Shown here piece after piece: positions 36,785 through 45,323 of a stretch of DNA of 64,000 nt. Numbering within the stretch: position 1 is the stretch's first letter; the number at the start of each line of letters is the position of its first letter. A program made the position numbers and the translations under genes. Below the pieces are notes generated by a model. It was not told the DNA's origin. It made no database searches and was given only the letters and a program-made list of their open reading frames with translations. This stretch comes from Gammaproteobacteria bacterium (GTDB lineage: Bacteria > Pseudomonadota > Gammaproteobacteria > Steroidobacterales > Steroidobacteraceae): contig PLAH01000040.1 of the NCBI GenBank assembly GCA_003134045.1, positions 1 through 64,000 of the forward strand, written 5' to 3'.

Positions 36785-38708
36785 CGGACTCCTCGGACGG
36801 CGGATTGAGGATCGCATCGATGGCCGCAACCGTTTCCGGGTGGTACCCGGGACGCGCCAATGCATACACCCGCTTCGCCTGCGCGGCGCCGGCGGGCGTT
36901 TTCATCAATTCCTCGTACAGCGGGGCGATGAGTTTGCGGCGGCCGATCGTCTGCAAATAATCCTCGAGTCGACCGTAGCCCGGCTGATAGCGGCTGCGGA
37001 TCACCAACAGGAACCAGCTATGGCCGATTTCGGCATTGGCCGTGTGCGTGAATTCGAACCACTGGTCGAGCTCCTTCATCTGCGCCGTGCTCAAACTTGC
37101 CGGCATATTATCCAGGAAATACAGCCATTGCTGCGCCGCCCAACCGCTCGAATCCAGTTTCAGTCGCTTGGGGGCCAGGCCGCCGCCGAGCCACGCCGCG
37201 CGCGCCTGATCCACCGGCGCAAACTCGCCCGACACCGGCAGCACCGCATCGTCCGGCAGGCCGGGTGCGGACACCCAGGCCGTCACTTCATCGCGGCTGA
37301 CCACGCCGGGATAGCGGTCGAGCAAATTCTCCTGAAGATAGGCTGCGAATTGCTCGGTGGTAATGCTCTTGAAGGCAAAATGATCGAAATAGCCGCGCAG
37401 GAACGCGTCGAAATGGTCGCGTCCGAACTTGGCGTCGAGATAGGTCAGAAACAGCCGGCCCTTTTCGTAGGGTATGGCGCTGAACACCGCGTCCGGATCG
37501 CGGCCCCGCAGATCGATCGCGAGAATCTGATCCGCGGGCTCGAGCCTGGCCAAGTCGTCCCGCAACTCCCGCAGACCCAACACCCGCTCCATCATCTCGC
37601 GCTTCTCGCCGTACACCGCGCCGACGATGCGGCTCTCCAGATAATCGGTGAACCCTTCGTTGAGCCACAGGTCGCGCCAGGTGGCGTTGCTCACCAGATT
37701 GCCCGACCAGGAATGCGCCAACTCGTGCGCGATCACCGAGACCAGACTTTTATCGCCGGCGATCACCGTCGGCGTGATGAACGACAAGCGCGGATTCTCC
37801 ATGCCGCCCACGGGGAAACTCGGCGGCAGCACCAAGATGTCGTAGCGGTCCCAGCGATAAGGCCCGAACAGCTTCTCGCTGGTTTCGATCATGGACTCGG
37901 TGTCGGCGAACTCCTGGGCGGCGGCCTTCACCAGGGGCTTCTCCGCATAGACGCCGGTCCGGGGTCCGGTCTCCTTGAACGCAAGGTCGCCGACGGCGAG
38001 CGCGATCAGATAGGAGGGCACGGCTTCCGGCATGGTGAACGTGTACAGCCCGTTGCGCGGCGCCTTCGGATCGTTCTTGGCGCTCATCACCGCCACCACG
38101 TCCGTGGGAGTATGGATGGTGGCCGTATAGGTGACCCGAACCTGGGGTGTGTCCTGCAACGGGATCCAGCTGCGGGCACCGATGGGTTCGGACTGGGTGT
38201 AGAAAAAGCCGCGTTTCTTCCCGGCGGTTTGTCGCGGCGTCAGCCATTGCAGGGCGGGCGCGGTGGGCGAGGTCTCATAGTCGATGCGCACGAACAGCGT
38301 CGGCTTGGTCGACGGCGGCACTTCGATCACGAGCGCCTGGCCCAGGATGGGGTCCTTCTTCTGAAAATGAAACGGACGGCTCACCCAGGTGGTTTCGCTC
38401 TTGGAGGTCGCGCCGAGCACGTCCTGCGCCTTCACGGTGACATCGCTCACGTTCAAATCGCGCGTGTCGAGAATGAGCTCGGTCGCGTTCGGATCGAGGC
38501 GTTTGATCTGCAGTCCGACCACGCCGCGCAGGGTTTTGAAGTAAGGATCGACGCGCAGATCGAGTTCCAGACGCGTCACCCGAAACTGCTCGACGTTGGC
38601 GAAGGAATGGTAATCGAGTCCCGGCTGCATCGGCGCAAGGTCGGCCGCCGCAGCGCCGGCCAGACTCAAACCCGTGAGCACCAGGCCCGCGAGACAAGAA
38701 CGGAGCAT
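36774..38708 (-). CDS. M1-family zinc aminopeptidase, exported
   Basis: A signal peptide (MLRSCLAGLVLTGLSLAGAAAA) is followed by the M1 fold: exopeptidase motif GGMEN (301-305) and the zinc site HELAHSWSGN (H328, E329, H332) with NEGF (E351). The 644-residue length and HSWSGNLV resemble the leukotriene-A4-hydrolase-like branch. It would trim peptides in the periplasm. The gene is 15 bp after the L,D-transpeptidase gene, within the envelope block. Confidence 0.95.
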   Translation of the reverse strand: MLRSCLAGLVLTGLSLAGAAAADLAPMQPGLDYHSFANVEQFRVTRLELDLRVDPYFKTLRGVVGLQIKRLDPNATELILDTRDLNVSDVTVKAQDVLGATSKSETTWVSRPFHFQKKDPILGQALVIEVPPSTKPTLFVRIDYETSPTAPALQWLTPRQTAGKKRGFFYTQSEPIGARSWIPLQDTPQVRVTYTATIHTPTDVVAVMSAKNDPKAPRNGLYTFTMPEAVPSYLIALAVGDLAFKETGPRTGVYAEKPLVKAAAQEFADTESMIETSEKLFGPYRWDRYDILVLPPSFPVGGMENPRLSFITPTVIAGDKSLVSVIAHELAHSWSGNLVSNATWRDLWLNEGFTDYLESRIVGAVYGEKREMMERVLGLRELRDDLARLEPADQILAIDLRGRDPDAVFSAIPYEKGRLFLTYLDAKFGRDHFDAFLRGYFDHFAFKSITTEQFAAYLQENLLDRYPGVVSRDEVTAWVSAPGLPDDAVLPVSGEFAPVDQARAAWLGGGLAPKRLKLDSSGWAAQQWLYFLDNMPASLSTAQMKELDQWFEFTHTANAEIGHSWFLLVIRSRYQPGYGRLEDYLQTIGRRKLIAPLYEELMKTPAGAAQAKRVYALARPGYHPETVAAIDAILNPPSEESDEQ

Positions 38709-38723
38709 GACGATCTCGATTGC

Positions 38724-39947
38724 TTATTGCGTGGAGGGTTGCGACTGACTGACCGGCGGCGCCTTGGCCTGGCCGTTGACGAGGTCGTTGAAGGTCTTCT
38801 CGTCGACCAGCAGTCCCGTTTTGCCGTCCCAATTCGATCCTTCCGGCAGACTATTCTCGACCAGCAGGGACTGGGAAACCACGGCATCGACGCCGTCGTG
38901 GCCGCCGGTCACGGGCACCGGAACGGCGCGCGGCGAGTGGGCAAGATCGCCGACCCGCTGCCAGTCGATGTCGTTGTCCTGAGCCGACACTTCCTTTTGA
39001 TCCGAGGCTTGTTTGCGGGCCTTCGGGCTCAAGAGATGCGCGAGCAGCCGGTTGCGGTTCCTGCTCCAGTCGCGCGAATCGTCCTCCATGACCGCATACG
39101 CCTGAAAGTACAGCGTGCCCTCGCGCCGGCCGAACAGATACGGCTGATTGACCACCGTGACTTTCGTGCCGATCGGAATCAAGTCGAAGAACACGGCGAT
39201 ATCCTCCGGATACAGCCGCATGCAGCCGTGACTCGAGCGCATGCCCACCCCGTACGGTTTGTTGGTGCCGTGAATGAGGTAACTGGGCCAGCTCAAGCGG
39301 AACATGTACTGGCCCAAGGGATTGTCGGGGCCGGCGGGGACGGTCGCGGGCAGCTTCTCGCCGTTCTCGGCGTGCTCATCCCGCACGGATTTGGGCACCA
39401 CCCACACCGGATCCTTGGTGCGGCTGACGATTTTGGCGGTGCCTTCGGGGGTCCTCCAGCCCACTCGGCCGATCCCGATGGGATGGGTGTACACGACCGG
39501 CTGCTCGCCCTTCTTGTGCGGCGGGTAGTAGAAAATGCGCATCGCGGCCACGTCCACCACCACCCCCTCATGGGGCGCCGCCGGCAGAACGAACTGCGTC
39601 GGCACGACCACCTCGCGCCCCACTCCCGGCAGCCACGCATCGACGCCGGGATTCGCGAGCAGGATTTCTTCGTAGCCCACGTCGAACCGGCGTGCGATAT
39701 CGGGCAGCGTATCTTCCTTGCCGACCACGGTTTTTTGCACGTAGCCGACGACCTCGGTGTTCGCGTCGATCTCGAATCGGTGAGTGGCCACCGGCTTCGG
39801 CAATTCGGGGGCGGGAGGCGCTTCCTTCACGACGGGCGGCGGTTCATGAGACACGCGATGGAACAGCGAGCAGCCGGCAACACTCGATCCCAGCAGCAGC
39901 GCCGACAGCATCCGCCGGTGTGACCATTCGATTACAGCTTTTACCAT
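38724..39947 (-). CDS. L,D-transpeptidase (YkuD) with LysM domain, probable lipoprotein
   Basis: The N-terminus ends in a lipobox (SSVAGC, Cys26). A LysM peptidoglycan-binding domain (about 68-116; VVGKEDTLPDIARRFDVGYE) precedes the YkuD catalytic domain, with YLIHGTNKPYGVG (His226) and SSHGCMRLYPED (His240, Cys242). Such enzymes form 3-3 crosslinks or attach proteins to peptidoglycan (ErfK/YcfS type). About 150 residues past the domain are of unknown role. Length 407. It is 8 bp after the second TPM gene. Confidence 0.94.
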   Translation of the reverse strand: MVKAVIEWSHRRMLSALLLGSSVAGCSLFHRVSHEPPPVVKEAPPAPELPKPVATHRFEIDANTEVVGYVQKTVVGKEDTLPDIARRFDVGYEEILLANPGVDAWLPGVGREVVVPTQFVLPAAPHEGVVVDVAAMRIFYYPPHKKGEQPVVYTHPIGIGRVGWRTPEGTAKIVSRTKDPVWVVPKSVRDEHAENGEKLPATVPAGPDNPLGQYMFRLSWPSYLIHGTNKPYGVGMRSSHGCMRLYPEDIAVFFDLIPIGTKVTVVNQPYLFGRREGTLYFQAYAVMEDDSRDWSRNRNRLLAHLLSPKARKQASDQKEVSAQDNDIDWQRVGDLAHSPRAVPVPVTGGHDGVDAVVSQSLLVENSLPEGSNWDGKTGLLVDEKTFNDLVNGQAKAPPVSQSQPSTQ

Positions 39948-39955
39948 GCGCCTAT

Positions 39956-40468
39956 CTACAGCAAAGTCGGGCGGTCAGGCAATTGGTTGCGCGCGGCGAC
40001 AGGGTGACCGGGTACCGGCGGGAAGTGGCGGGCCAGCAACGTCCCGACCGCGTCGACCCCGGCGATCGCCCCGGCCTGGAAGCGTCCGGCCCGGAAATGT
40101 TCTTCCATGAGCCGGCAGACGGCCTCCCACTCGGCCGGGCTCACATGCCCCTGAAAACCGCGGTCCGCGACGATTTCCACGCCTCGATCCGCCAGCTGAA
40201 CGTAAATGAGCACGCCATTGTTGTGTTCCGTGTCCCACACCCGTAGCTGGGCAAATACGTCGAGCGCGCGGGCGCGGGCACTCATTTCGTTGAGGATGTG
40301 CAACGGCGCGAGCGAGGTCTCGATCGCGAAACGAATCTCGCCGGCATGCGTCCGCTCGGCGCGGCCCACGGCCGCTTCGATGGCATCCAGCGCGGTCTTC
40401 GGGAACAGCAGCCGCGTTCGCCAATGCGGCGCCACCACATGCCGCAGCAGACGCGTGAGGCGCATCAC
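39956..40468 (-). CDS. TPM-domain protein (second of pair)
   Basis: The 170-residue protein has a TPM-like alpha/beta domain: AVGRAERTHAGEIRFAIET, VWDTEHNNGVLIYVQLAD, VEIVADRGFQGHVSPAEW. There is no signal peptide or clear membrane helix, so it differs from its neighbour. The start GTG/ATG overlaps the stop of the first TPM gene. TPM proteins (TLP18.3/Psb32/MOLO-1) are often paired with LemA; the role in bacteria is uncertain. Confidence 0.85.
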   Translation of the reverse strand: MMRLTRLLRHVVAPHWRTRLLFPKTALDAIEAAVGRAERTHAGEIRFAIETSLAPLHILNEMSARARALDVFAQLRVWDTEHNNGVLIYVQLADRGVEIVADRGFQGHVSPAEWEAVCRLMEEHFRAGRFQAGAIAGVDAVGTLLARHFPPVPGHPVAARNQLPDRPTLL

Positions 40469-41340
40469 CAGCTACCCGAGGCGCCGCCGCCGCTGAAGCC
40501 GCCGCCGCCGCCGCCGAAACCGCCACCGCCGCTGCGGCCGCCGAAGCCCCCGCCCAATCCGCCCCCGAATCCGCCACCCCAGCCGCCGCCGCCCGCCGAC
40601 CAGCCGCGCGAGGACCCGAGCAACAGCGCGAACAAGAATCCGATCACCCCGGCCCCCACGCCGACGGGCAGCAGGTGACTCAACAACCACGCGATACCGC
40701 CCGCGAGACCGCCGGTCGCAATCGACCCGAACAGCCGTCCGAACAGGCTGCGCAACACGCCGCTGGCGACGAAAACGACGACCAGCAGCAGCGGCAACAG
40801 ATTGCCCAAGCCGCCGTGGCGCTCCCACTTCTTGTCGGGTTCCGGTAACGGTTCGCCATTGACCACGGCAACGATTTGATCGACGCCGGCCTCGATGCCG
40901 CCGTCGTAGTCGCCGAGCTTGAAATGCGGCGTGATGGTGTCGGTGATGATGCGATTTGCGATCGCGTCGGGAAGCGCGCCCTCCAATCCCCGGCCCACTT
41001 CGATGCGCACGCGGCGGTCGTTCTTGGCGACCAGCAGGATCGCACCGTCATCGACGCCCTTGCGGCCCAGTTTCCACTGGTCGGCGACACGGATGCCGTA
41101 CTGCTCGATTTCTTCCGGCTGGGTGGTGGGCACGATCAGAACGGCGATCTGGCTCCCCTTCTGAGCCTCGAAAGCCGCCAGCTTGGTCTCCATCCGGTTC
41201 ACCGTCTCGCCGGAGAGCGTGCCGGTCAAATCGGTCACCCGCGCCGTCAGCTGCGGCACCGCCACGTCGGCGCGGGCAAACAGCGCGACCAGCAGCAGCG
41301 CGCTGGTGGCAATCCGACCGAGGCGGTTCGACTGAATCAC
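40465..41340 (-). CDS. TPM-domain membrane protein with Gly-rich tail (YgcG-like)
   Basis: A signal segment (TSALLLVALFARADVA) leads to the TPM domain (LTARVTDLTGTLSGETVNRM, GSQIAVLIVPTTQPEEIEQY, VGRGLEGALPDAIANRI), then two membrane helices and a long Gly-rich tail (GGGGFGGGGGGFSGGG), the standard YgcG layout. GTG 41340 is the start because the track's upstream codons lie in the lemA region. It follows lemA by 16 bp. Confidence 0.92.
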   Translation of the reverse strand: MIQSNRLGRIATSALLLVALFARADVAVPQLTARVTDLTGTLSGETVNRMETKLAAFEAQKGSQIAVLIVPTTQPEEIEQYGIRVADQWKLGRKGVDDGAILLVAKNDRRVRIEVGRGLEGALPDAIANRIITDTITPHFKLGDYDGGIEAGVDQIVAVVNGEPLPEPDKKWERHGGLGNLLPLLLVVVFVASGVLRSLFGRLFGSIATGGLAGGIAWLLSHLLPVGVGAGVIGFLFALLLGSSRGWSAGGGGWGGGFGGGLGGGFGGRSGGGGFGGGGGGFSGGGASGSW

Positions 41341-41356
41341 TCGGGAGGGAACCCTG

Positions 41357-42055
41357 CTAAGGAGCCCGCGTTCGGTCCGGCGCGGCGGGTGCGGCACCGG
41401 GTGTCGCCGCGGGGGGCGGTCCGTTCATGGCGGGAGCAGTCGCCGGCGGCAGCGCCCCGGCGGAAGGTCCGCCGAAGTCCACGGTGGGCGGCTTGGAGAT
41501 CACCGCTTCGTTCTCGACCGCAAAATTGGGTTTCGGTTTGTAGCCAAAGGCCATGGCCGTCAAATTGCCGGGGAAGGAGCGCACCGTGACGTTGTAGTTC
41601 TGCACCGCCTGGATGTAGCGATTGCGGGCCACCGTGATGCGATTTTCCGTACCCTCGAGCTGCGCCTGCAAATCGCGGAAATTCTGATCGGACTTCAATT
41701 GCGGGTAGTTCTCCGTGACCACCATGAGACGCGACAGCGCGCCGGACAGCTCGCCCTGCGCCGCTTGAAATTTGGCGAACGCAGCGGGGTCGTTGACCAG
41801 TTCGGGGGTCGCCCGGATCGAGCCGACCTTGGCGCGCGCGTCGGTCACCCCCAACAGAACGGTCTGCTCCTGGATGGCGAAACCCTTGACGGTGTTCACT
41901 AAATTCGGAATCAGATCGGCGCGCCGCTGATATTGGTTGAGGACTTCAGACCAGGCCGATTTGACCTGTTCATCCTGCGCCTGCATGGCGTTGTAACCAC
42001 AGCCCGACAAGAGCAAACCGGCGAACATCAGCAGGACCGAAGCGCGTTTTCCCAT
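41357..42055 (-). CDS. lemA: LemA family lipoprotein
   Basis: The protein starts MGKRASVLLMFAGLLLSGCG (lipobox LSGC) and has the LemA helical domain: SAWSEVLNQYQRRADLIPNL, VNTVKGFAIQEQTVL, VVTENYPQLKSDQNFRDLQA and YNVTVRSFPGNLTAMAFGY. The final ~50 residues are Pro/Ala-rich. LemA commonly sits with TPM proteins, as here (LemA-TPM-TPM), in an envelope role that is not settled. First gene of the block. Confidence 0.95.
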   Translation of the reverse strand: MGKRASVLLMFAGLLLSGCGYNAMQAQDEQVKSAWSEVLNQYQRRADLIPNLVNTVKGFAIQEQTVLLGVTDARAKVGSIRATPELVNDPAAFAKFQAAQGELSGALSRLMVVTENYPQLKSDQNFRDLQAQLEGTENRITVARNRYIQAVQNYNVTVRSFPGNLTAMAFGYKPKPNFAVENEAVISKPPTVDFGGPSAGALPPATAPAMNGPPPAATPGAAPAAPDRTRAP

Positions 42056-42110
42056 GATCGACCCCTTCGCCCCTCGAATTGGGAGCACGGTACGGAGTCT
42101 ACCACCGACT

Positions 42111-42141
42111 AAAAAAAAGCCCCGAGTGATGCACTCAGGGC
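42111..42141 (-). terminator. Intrinsic terminator downstream of the small minus-strand gene
   Basis: On the minus strand the imperfect stem gccctgagtg / cactcggggc is followed by eight T residues. It ends the transcript of the 65-residue gene at 42202-42399 and separates it from lemA. Confidence 0.85.
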
Positions 42142-42201
42142 GGAGATGCGGACTTCAATGAAGGGAAGTAAAGCCCGCTAGGGGATCCGAACCAGCCGCC
42201 T

Positions 42202-42399
42202 TTAGTGCAGTTGGTGCCATTGCAGGACTTGGATATCGGTCTCCTCCAAGTCGAAGCTCCGCGCCAGCATTTTGGCGATATCGCGGTTGCCCTGCACCTT
42301 GCCCGACTGACCGAGCAGTTCGACGACACCGCGATATTCGCTGTATTCGATGGCGTCTTCCGACTGTGCGATAAAGTGAGTGTAGTATTTGGCGCTCAT
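42202..42399 (-). CDS. Small conserved-looking protein of unknown function
   Basis: The 65-residue product MSAKYYTHFIAQSEDAIEYS continues with YRGVVELLGQSGKVQGNRDI and ends LEETDIQVLQWHQLH. It is rich in aromatic and charged residues and has no membrane segment. Its own terminator follows, so it is probably a separate transcription unit. I do not recognise the family; I have the impression of similar small proteins in other gammaproteobacteria but cannot name one. Confidence 0.65.
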   Translation of the reverse strand: MSAKYYTHFIAQSEDAIEYSEYRGVVELLGQSGKVQGNRDIAKMLARSFDLEETDIQVLQWHQLH

Positions 42400-42499
42400 G
42401 GGTACGCAGCTTAAAGACATCGGGCACGGTCAATCTGTGAGCAAACGCTCAAACGTCCCTGACTGCATCAGAAGCGGTTCACGTCTTTAGCGATCCACG

Positions 42500-42505
42500 T
42501 ATATT
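42500..42505 (+). promoter_or_regulatory. -10 box 5 nt before greB start (leaderless candidate)
   Basis: TATATT ends 5 nt before GTG 42511; TTCACG lies 16 nt upstream of it as a possible -35 (4/6). Transcription would begin at the start codon. Confidence 0.45.
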
Positions 42506-42510
42506 GCACT

Positions 42511-43053
42511 GTGTCACGATACCGACCGCCCACCACGCCGGGCTCCAAATACATCACTCCGGAAGGTGCAAAGCGGCTGCGCGACGAACTCGATCGGCTC
42601 TGGCTCGACGAACGCCCCCGCGTCACGATCGCCGTATCCGAAGCGGCCGCGCAGGGCGACCGCTCGGAGAACGCCGAATACACCTACGGCAAGAAGCGCC
42701 TGCATGAAATCGACCGCCGAGTCCGATACTTACGCAAACGGCTCGAAGGCATGACCATCGTCGATCCGGATCCGGCCGCCGGCGGACCCGGCGCGGCCCG
42801 ACGCGACCCGCGGCGCGTTCACTTCGGCGCATGGATACGGCTCGAGCATGCCGATGGGAAGCTGCGCTGGTATCGCATCGTCGGCCCGGACGAATTCGAT
42901 ATGGCGAGCGACTACGTCAGCATGGATTCGCCGCTCGGCCGTAGCCTGCTGGGCAAGCGCATCGATGACGAGGTGTGGGTTGCGCTGCCGGGCGGGCCCG
43001 GCAGTATGGTGATCGTCGCGGTCAGCTACGGACCTCGTCCCCGAGATCCGTAG
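42511..43053 (+). CDS. greB: Transcription elongation factor GreB
   Basis: GreB rescues backtracked RNA polymerase by stimulating cleavage of the transcript. N-terminal coiled coil: YITPEGAKRLRDELDRLW and the tip AAAQGDRSENAEYTYGKKRL with the acidic residues. The C-terminal domain has FGAWIRLEHADG and DYVSMDSPLGRSLLGKRIDD. The linker between domains contains extra Pro/Arg/Gly residues (DPDPAAGGPGAARRDPRR), so the protein is 180 residues instead of about 160. GTG start. Confidence 0.96.
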   Translation: MSRYRPPTTPGSKYITPEGAKRLRDELDRLWLDERPRVTIAVSEAAAQGDRSENAEYTYGKKRLHEIDRRVRYLRKRLEGMTIVDPDPAAGGPGAARRDPRRVHFGAWIRLEHADGKLRWYRIVGPDEFDMASDYVSMDSPLGRSLLGKRIDDEVWVALPGGPGSMVIVAVSYGPRPRDP

Positions 43054-43068
43054 CGCCGCCGGCCGTTG

Positions 43069-44487
43069 CTAGACGACTCGAACGTTCTTGAACTGCCAAG
43101 GATCCGACTTGTCCAGATCCTCGTCGAACAATTCGCCGCGCTGATACAACGGCGTCCAGTCCGTGTACTCGCCGACGACCGTGCCCAGGTAGGGCATGCA
43201 GATGCCGAGCGGCCTCGCGAAGTCCATGTCGTCCGGCTCGACCACACCGCGAGTCGGATTTTCCATCGCCCAGATCATGCCGGCCAATGCCGCCGAGGTG
43301 ACCTGCAAGCTGGTGGCGCTGTTGAAGGGCGCCAGTTTTCGCGCCTCGCCGATGGACAGTTGCGACCCGTACCAATAGGCGTTTTTCCGGTGCCCCGCGA
43401 GGAGCACGCCGAGTTCGTCGATCCCCTGGCTGATCTCATTCATCATGATTCGCTTCTTGTCCTGCAGATGCCAGTTGCGGCCGGCAAACTCATGCACGGA
43501 CAGCACGGCGTTGTCGCAGGGATGATAGGCATAGTGCGTCGTTGGCCGGTAGACGACGCGGTCGCCGTCTTGCACGGTGTAGTAGTCGGCGAGCGAGATG
43601 GCTTCGGAATGCGTGATCAAAAAACCGTGGAAGTAACGCGCCTGCGGGGTCCACGTGCGAACCCGAGTGCTCGCCCCGGGCCGGTTCAAGTAGATGGCGC
43701 AGCCCGATCCGGCCGAGTGGCGGCCGCCGTCCGCGGGGAAATGCCTTTCGTGAGTGCCCCAACCGAGCTCCGCCGGTTGCGCGCCTTCGCTCACGAAGCC
43801 GTCGACCGACCAGGTGTTGACGAACTCGTTCGGGGCCTTAGGGATGTTGGCCACCTGGGTGTCGCGTTCGGCGATGTGGATGACTTTGATGCCGAGCGTT
43901 TGCGCAAGTTTGGCCCATTCCTCGCGGCTGCTCGGCGCGCCGGGATCCACCGCGGTGTCCTTGGCGATATTGAGCAGCGCTTGCTTCACCAAATGCGAAA
44001 CCAAACCGGGATTCGCCCCGTGGGTCAGCACCGCGGTCGGCGCATTCTTGCTCCAGTTGCGAAGCTTCAACGCCCCCAGACGCATGGTGTAATTGCTGCG
44101 CGACTCCACCGTTGCGTTCGGATCCGTATAGCCGCCCGCCCACGGCTCGATGCAGGTGTCCAGATACAGCGCGCCCCGTTCACGCGCCAGTTCGATCAGC
44201 GCGACGCTCGACACATCGACCGATAGGTTCAGCAGGAAATCGCCCTCTTTCAGGAGGGGTTCCAAGATCTTGCGATAATTGTCGCGCGTCAGCGCGCTGC
44301 GAACGAACTTCACCCCGAATTGGTCGGCTTCCGCCCGTCCGGCATCTTCGGCGCTGACGATGGTAATGCGATCCGCCGAAGTGCCTATGTGACGCAAGAT
44401 CAGTGGCAAGATACCCTGTCCGATGCTGCCGAAACCCACAAATACGATCCTGCCCGCAAAATTCACATGCACTTCGTGTTGGCTCAT
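43069..44487 (-). CDS. hss: Homospermidine synthase
   Basis: Hss makes sym-homospermidine from two putrescines (or putrescine and spermidine) with NAD+. The Rossmann start is RIVFVGFGSIGQGILPLIL; DTCIEPWAGGYTDP, THGANPGLVSHLVKQALL and HGFLITHSEAISLADYYTV are family blocks. Length 472 is standard. The gene is preceded by a gggaaga ribosome site and lies 3.8 kb from speA, which feeds the same pathway through agmatine and putrescine. Confidence 0.95.
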   Translation of the reverse strand: MSQHEVHVNFAGRIVFVGFGSIGQGILPLILRHIGTSADRITIVSAEDAGRAEADQFGVKFVRSALTRDNYRKILEPLLKEGDFLLNLSVDVSSVALIELARERGALYLDTCIEPWAGGYTDPNATVESRSNYTMRLGALKLRNWSKNAPTAVLTHGANPGLVSHLVKQALLNIAKDTAVDPGAPSSREEWAKLAQTLGIKVIHIAERDTQVANIPKAPNEFVNTWSVDGFVSEGAQPAELGWGTHERHFPADGGRHSAGSGCAIYLNRPGASTRVRTWTPQARYFHGFLITHSEAISLADYYTVQDGDRVVYRPTTHYAYHPCDNAVLSVHEFAGRNWHLQDKKRIMMNEISQGIDELGVLLAGHRKNAYWYGSQLSIGEARKLAPFNSATSLQVTSAALAGMIWAMENPTRGVVEPDDMDFARPLGICMPYLGTVVGEYTDWTPLYQRGELFDEDLDKSDPWQFKNVRVV

Positions 44488-44559
44488 AATTTTCTTCCCA
44501 ATTTGTTTTTTCCTAAGGTTTTGATGACAAATACAGCTCGAGTGCGGCTCGAACTACCG

Positions 44560-44578
44560 GCGCCAGCCTACCTGGCGC
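44560..44578 (-). terminator. Candidate hairpin downstream of the GST gene
   Basis: A perfect stem gcgccag-cctac-ctggcgc lies 17 bp past the GST stop. There is no T-run, so it would be weak or Rho-assisted. Confidence 0.35.
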
Positions 44579-44594
44579 TACACCCCACAACCGG

Positions 44595-45275
44595 TCAATT
44601 TCCCGGTGCGGAAGTACTGCGCCAATGGGGCGGATAGGTGCGTTCGTACCCGGGCAACGACTCGATGCGATGAATCCAGCGCGCGAGCGCGGGATAATTG
44701 CGCTCCATCGGCAGAAAGCGGGCGCCGAGTTCGGCCGCCGCCGCCTGGTCCAAAGCGCGCCGCAACAGTTGAATCCAGGGGAAAATCACCATATCGAGCG
44801 CGGAGTAATGCGTGCCCACGATCCATTCCTCCTTGCTCAAGCGGCCTTCGATGGTTCGCGCCTCGCGCGCGACCACGTGCATGGCATCGGTGAGCGCGTC
44901 GATATCCTCGGCCACCCGATCCGCGAAGATCGCGTTGATGATCTTCTGCACGGAGGGCTCGGCGTAGGCCTGGAATTCGCAGATCACCCGCATGATGACG
45001 CCCGCCTCCTCGGCATTCAGCCCGAAGATCGGCGGCTGCGGATACTTGAGGTCGAGATAATAGAGCACGGCAACCGACTCGAAGACCACGTAATCCCCGT
45101 CCTTCAACACCGGCAGCCGGCCGCGCGGGTTCATTTTCAGCATCTGCGGCGATTGGTGCTCCTGCTTGTCGAAATGCAGCAACTGCGATTCGTAAGCGAG
45201 CTTCTTGTGCTCCAGTGCCAATAGCACACGCCACGAAAACGGACTGCCGCTGCCCCAATAGAGAGTGAGTGCCAT
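44595..45275 (-). CDS. Glutathione S-transferase family protein
   Basis: The thioredoxin-like N-terminal domain starts MALTLYWGSGSPFSWRVLLA and has NPRGRLPVLKDGDYVVFESV with the cis-Pro and E-S glutathione contacts. The C-terminal helical domain contains ALDMVIFPWIQLLRRALDQA. A Ser at the SPFSW position suggests a Ser-type GST. Length 226. ATG 45275 is well inside a longer track ORF whose upstream part is antisense to sseA. A -10-like TACAAT ends 6 nt before the ATG. Confidence 0.92.
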   Translation of the reverse strand: MALTLYWGSGSPFSWRVLLALEHKKLAYESQLLHFDKQEHQSPQMLKMNPRGRLPVLKDGDYVVFESVAVLYYLDLKYPQPPIFGLNAEEAGVIMRVICEFQAYAEPSVQKIINAIFADRVAEDIDALTDAMHVVAREARTIEGRLSKEEWIVGTHYSALDMVIFPWIQLLRRALDQAAAAELGARFLPMERNYPALARWIHRIESLPGYERTYPPHWRSTSAPGN

Positions 45276-45281
45276 GCGGCA

Positions 45282-45287
45282 ATTGTA
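45282..45287 (-). promoter_or_regulatory. -10 box 6 nt before GST start (leaderless candidate)
   Basis: On the minus strand TACAAT is followed by tgccgc and the ATG. No convincing -35. Confidence 0.35.
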
Positions 45288-45323
45288 ACGGATGCAGTCC
45301 TGTCGGCATCGCGATAAGCTCGA

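Noticed and set aside
36579-39923. 1114-residue plus-strand ORF
   Set aside because: Antisense to M1 peptidase and L,D-transpeptidase genes, both with intact catalytic motifs.
40475-40620. Gly codon-rich GC repeats at the TPM protein end
   Set aside because: Gly-rich tails are normal in YgcG-type TPM proteins, so not counted among the odd repeats.
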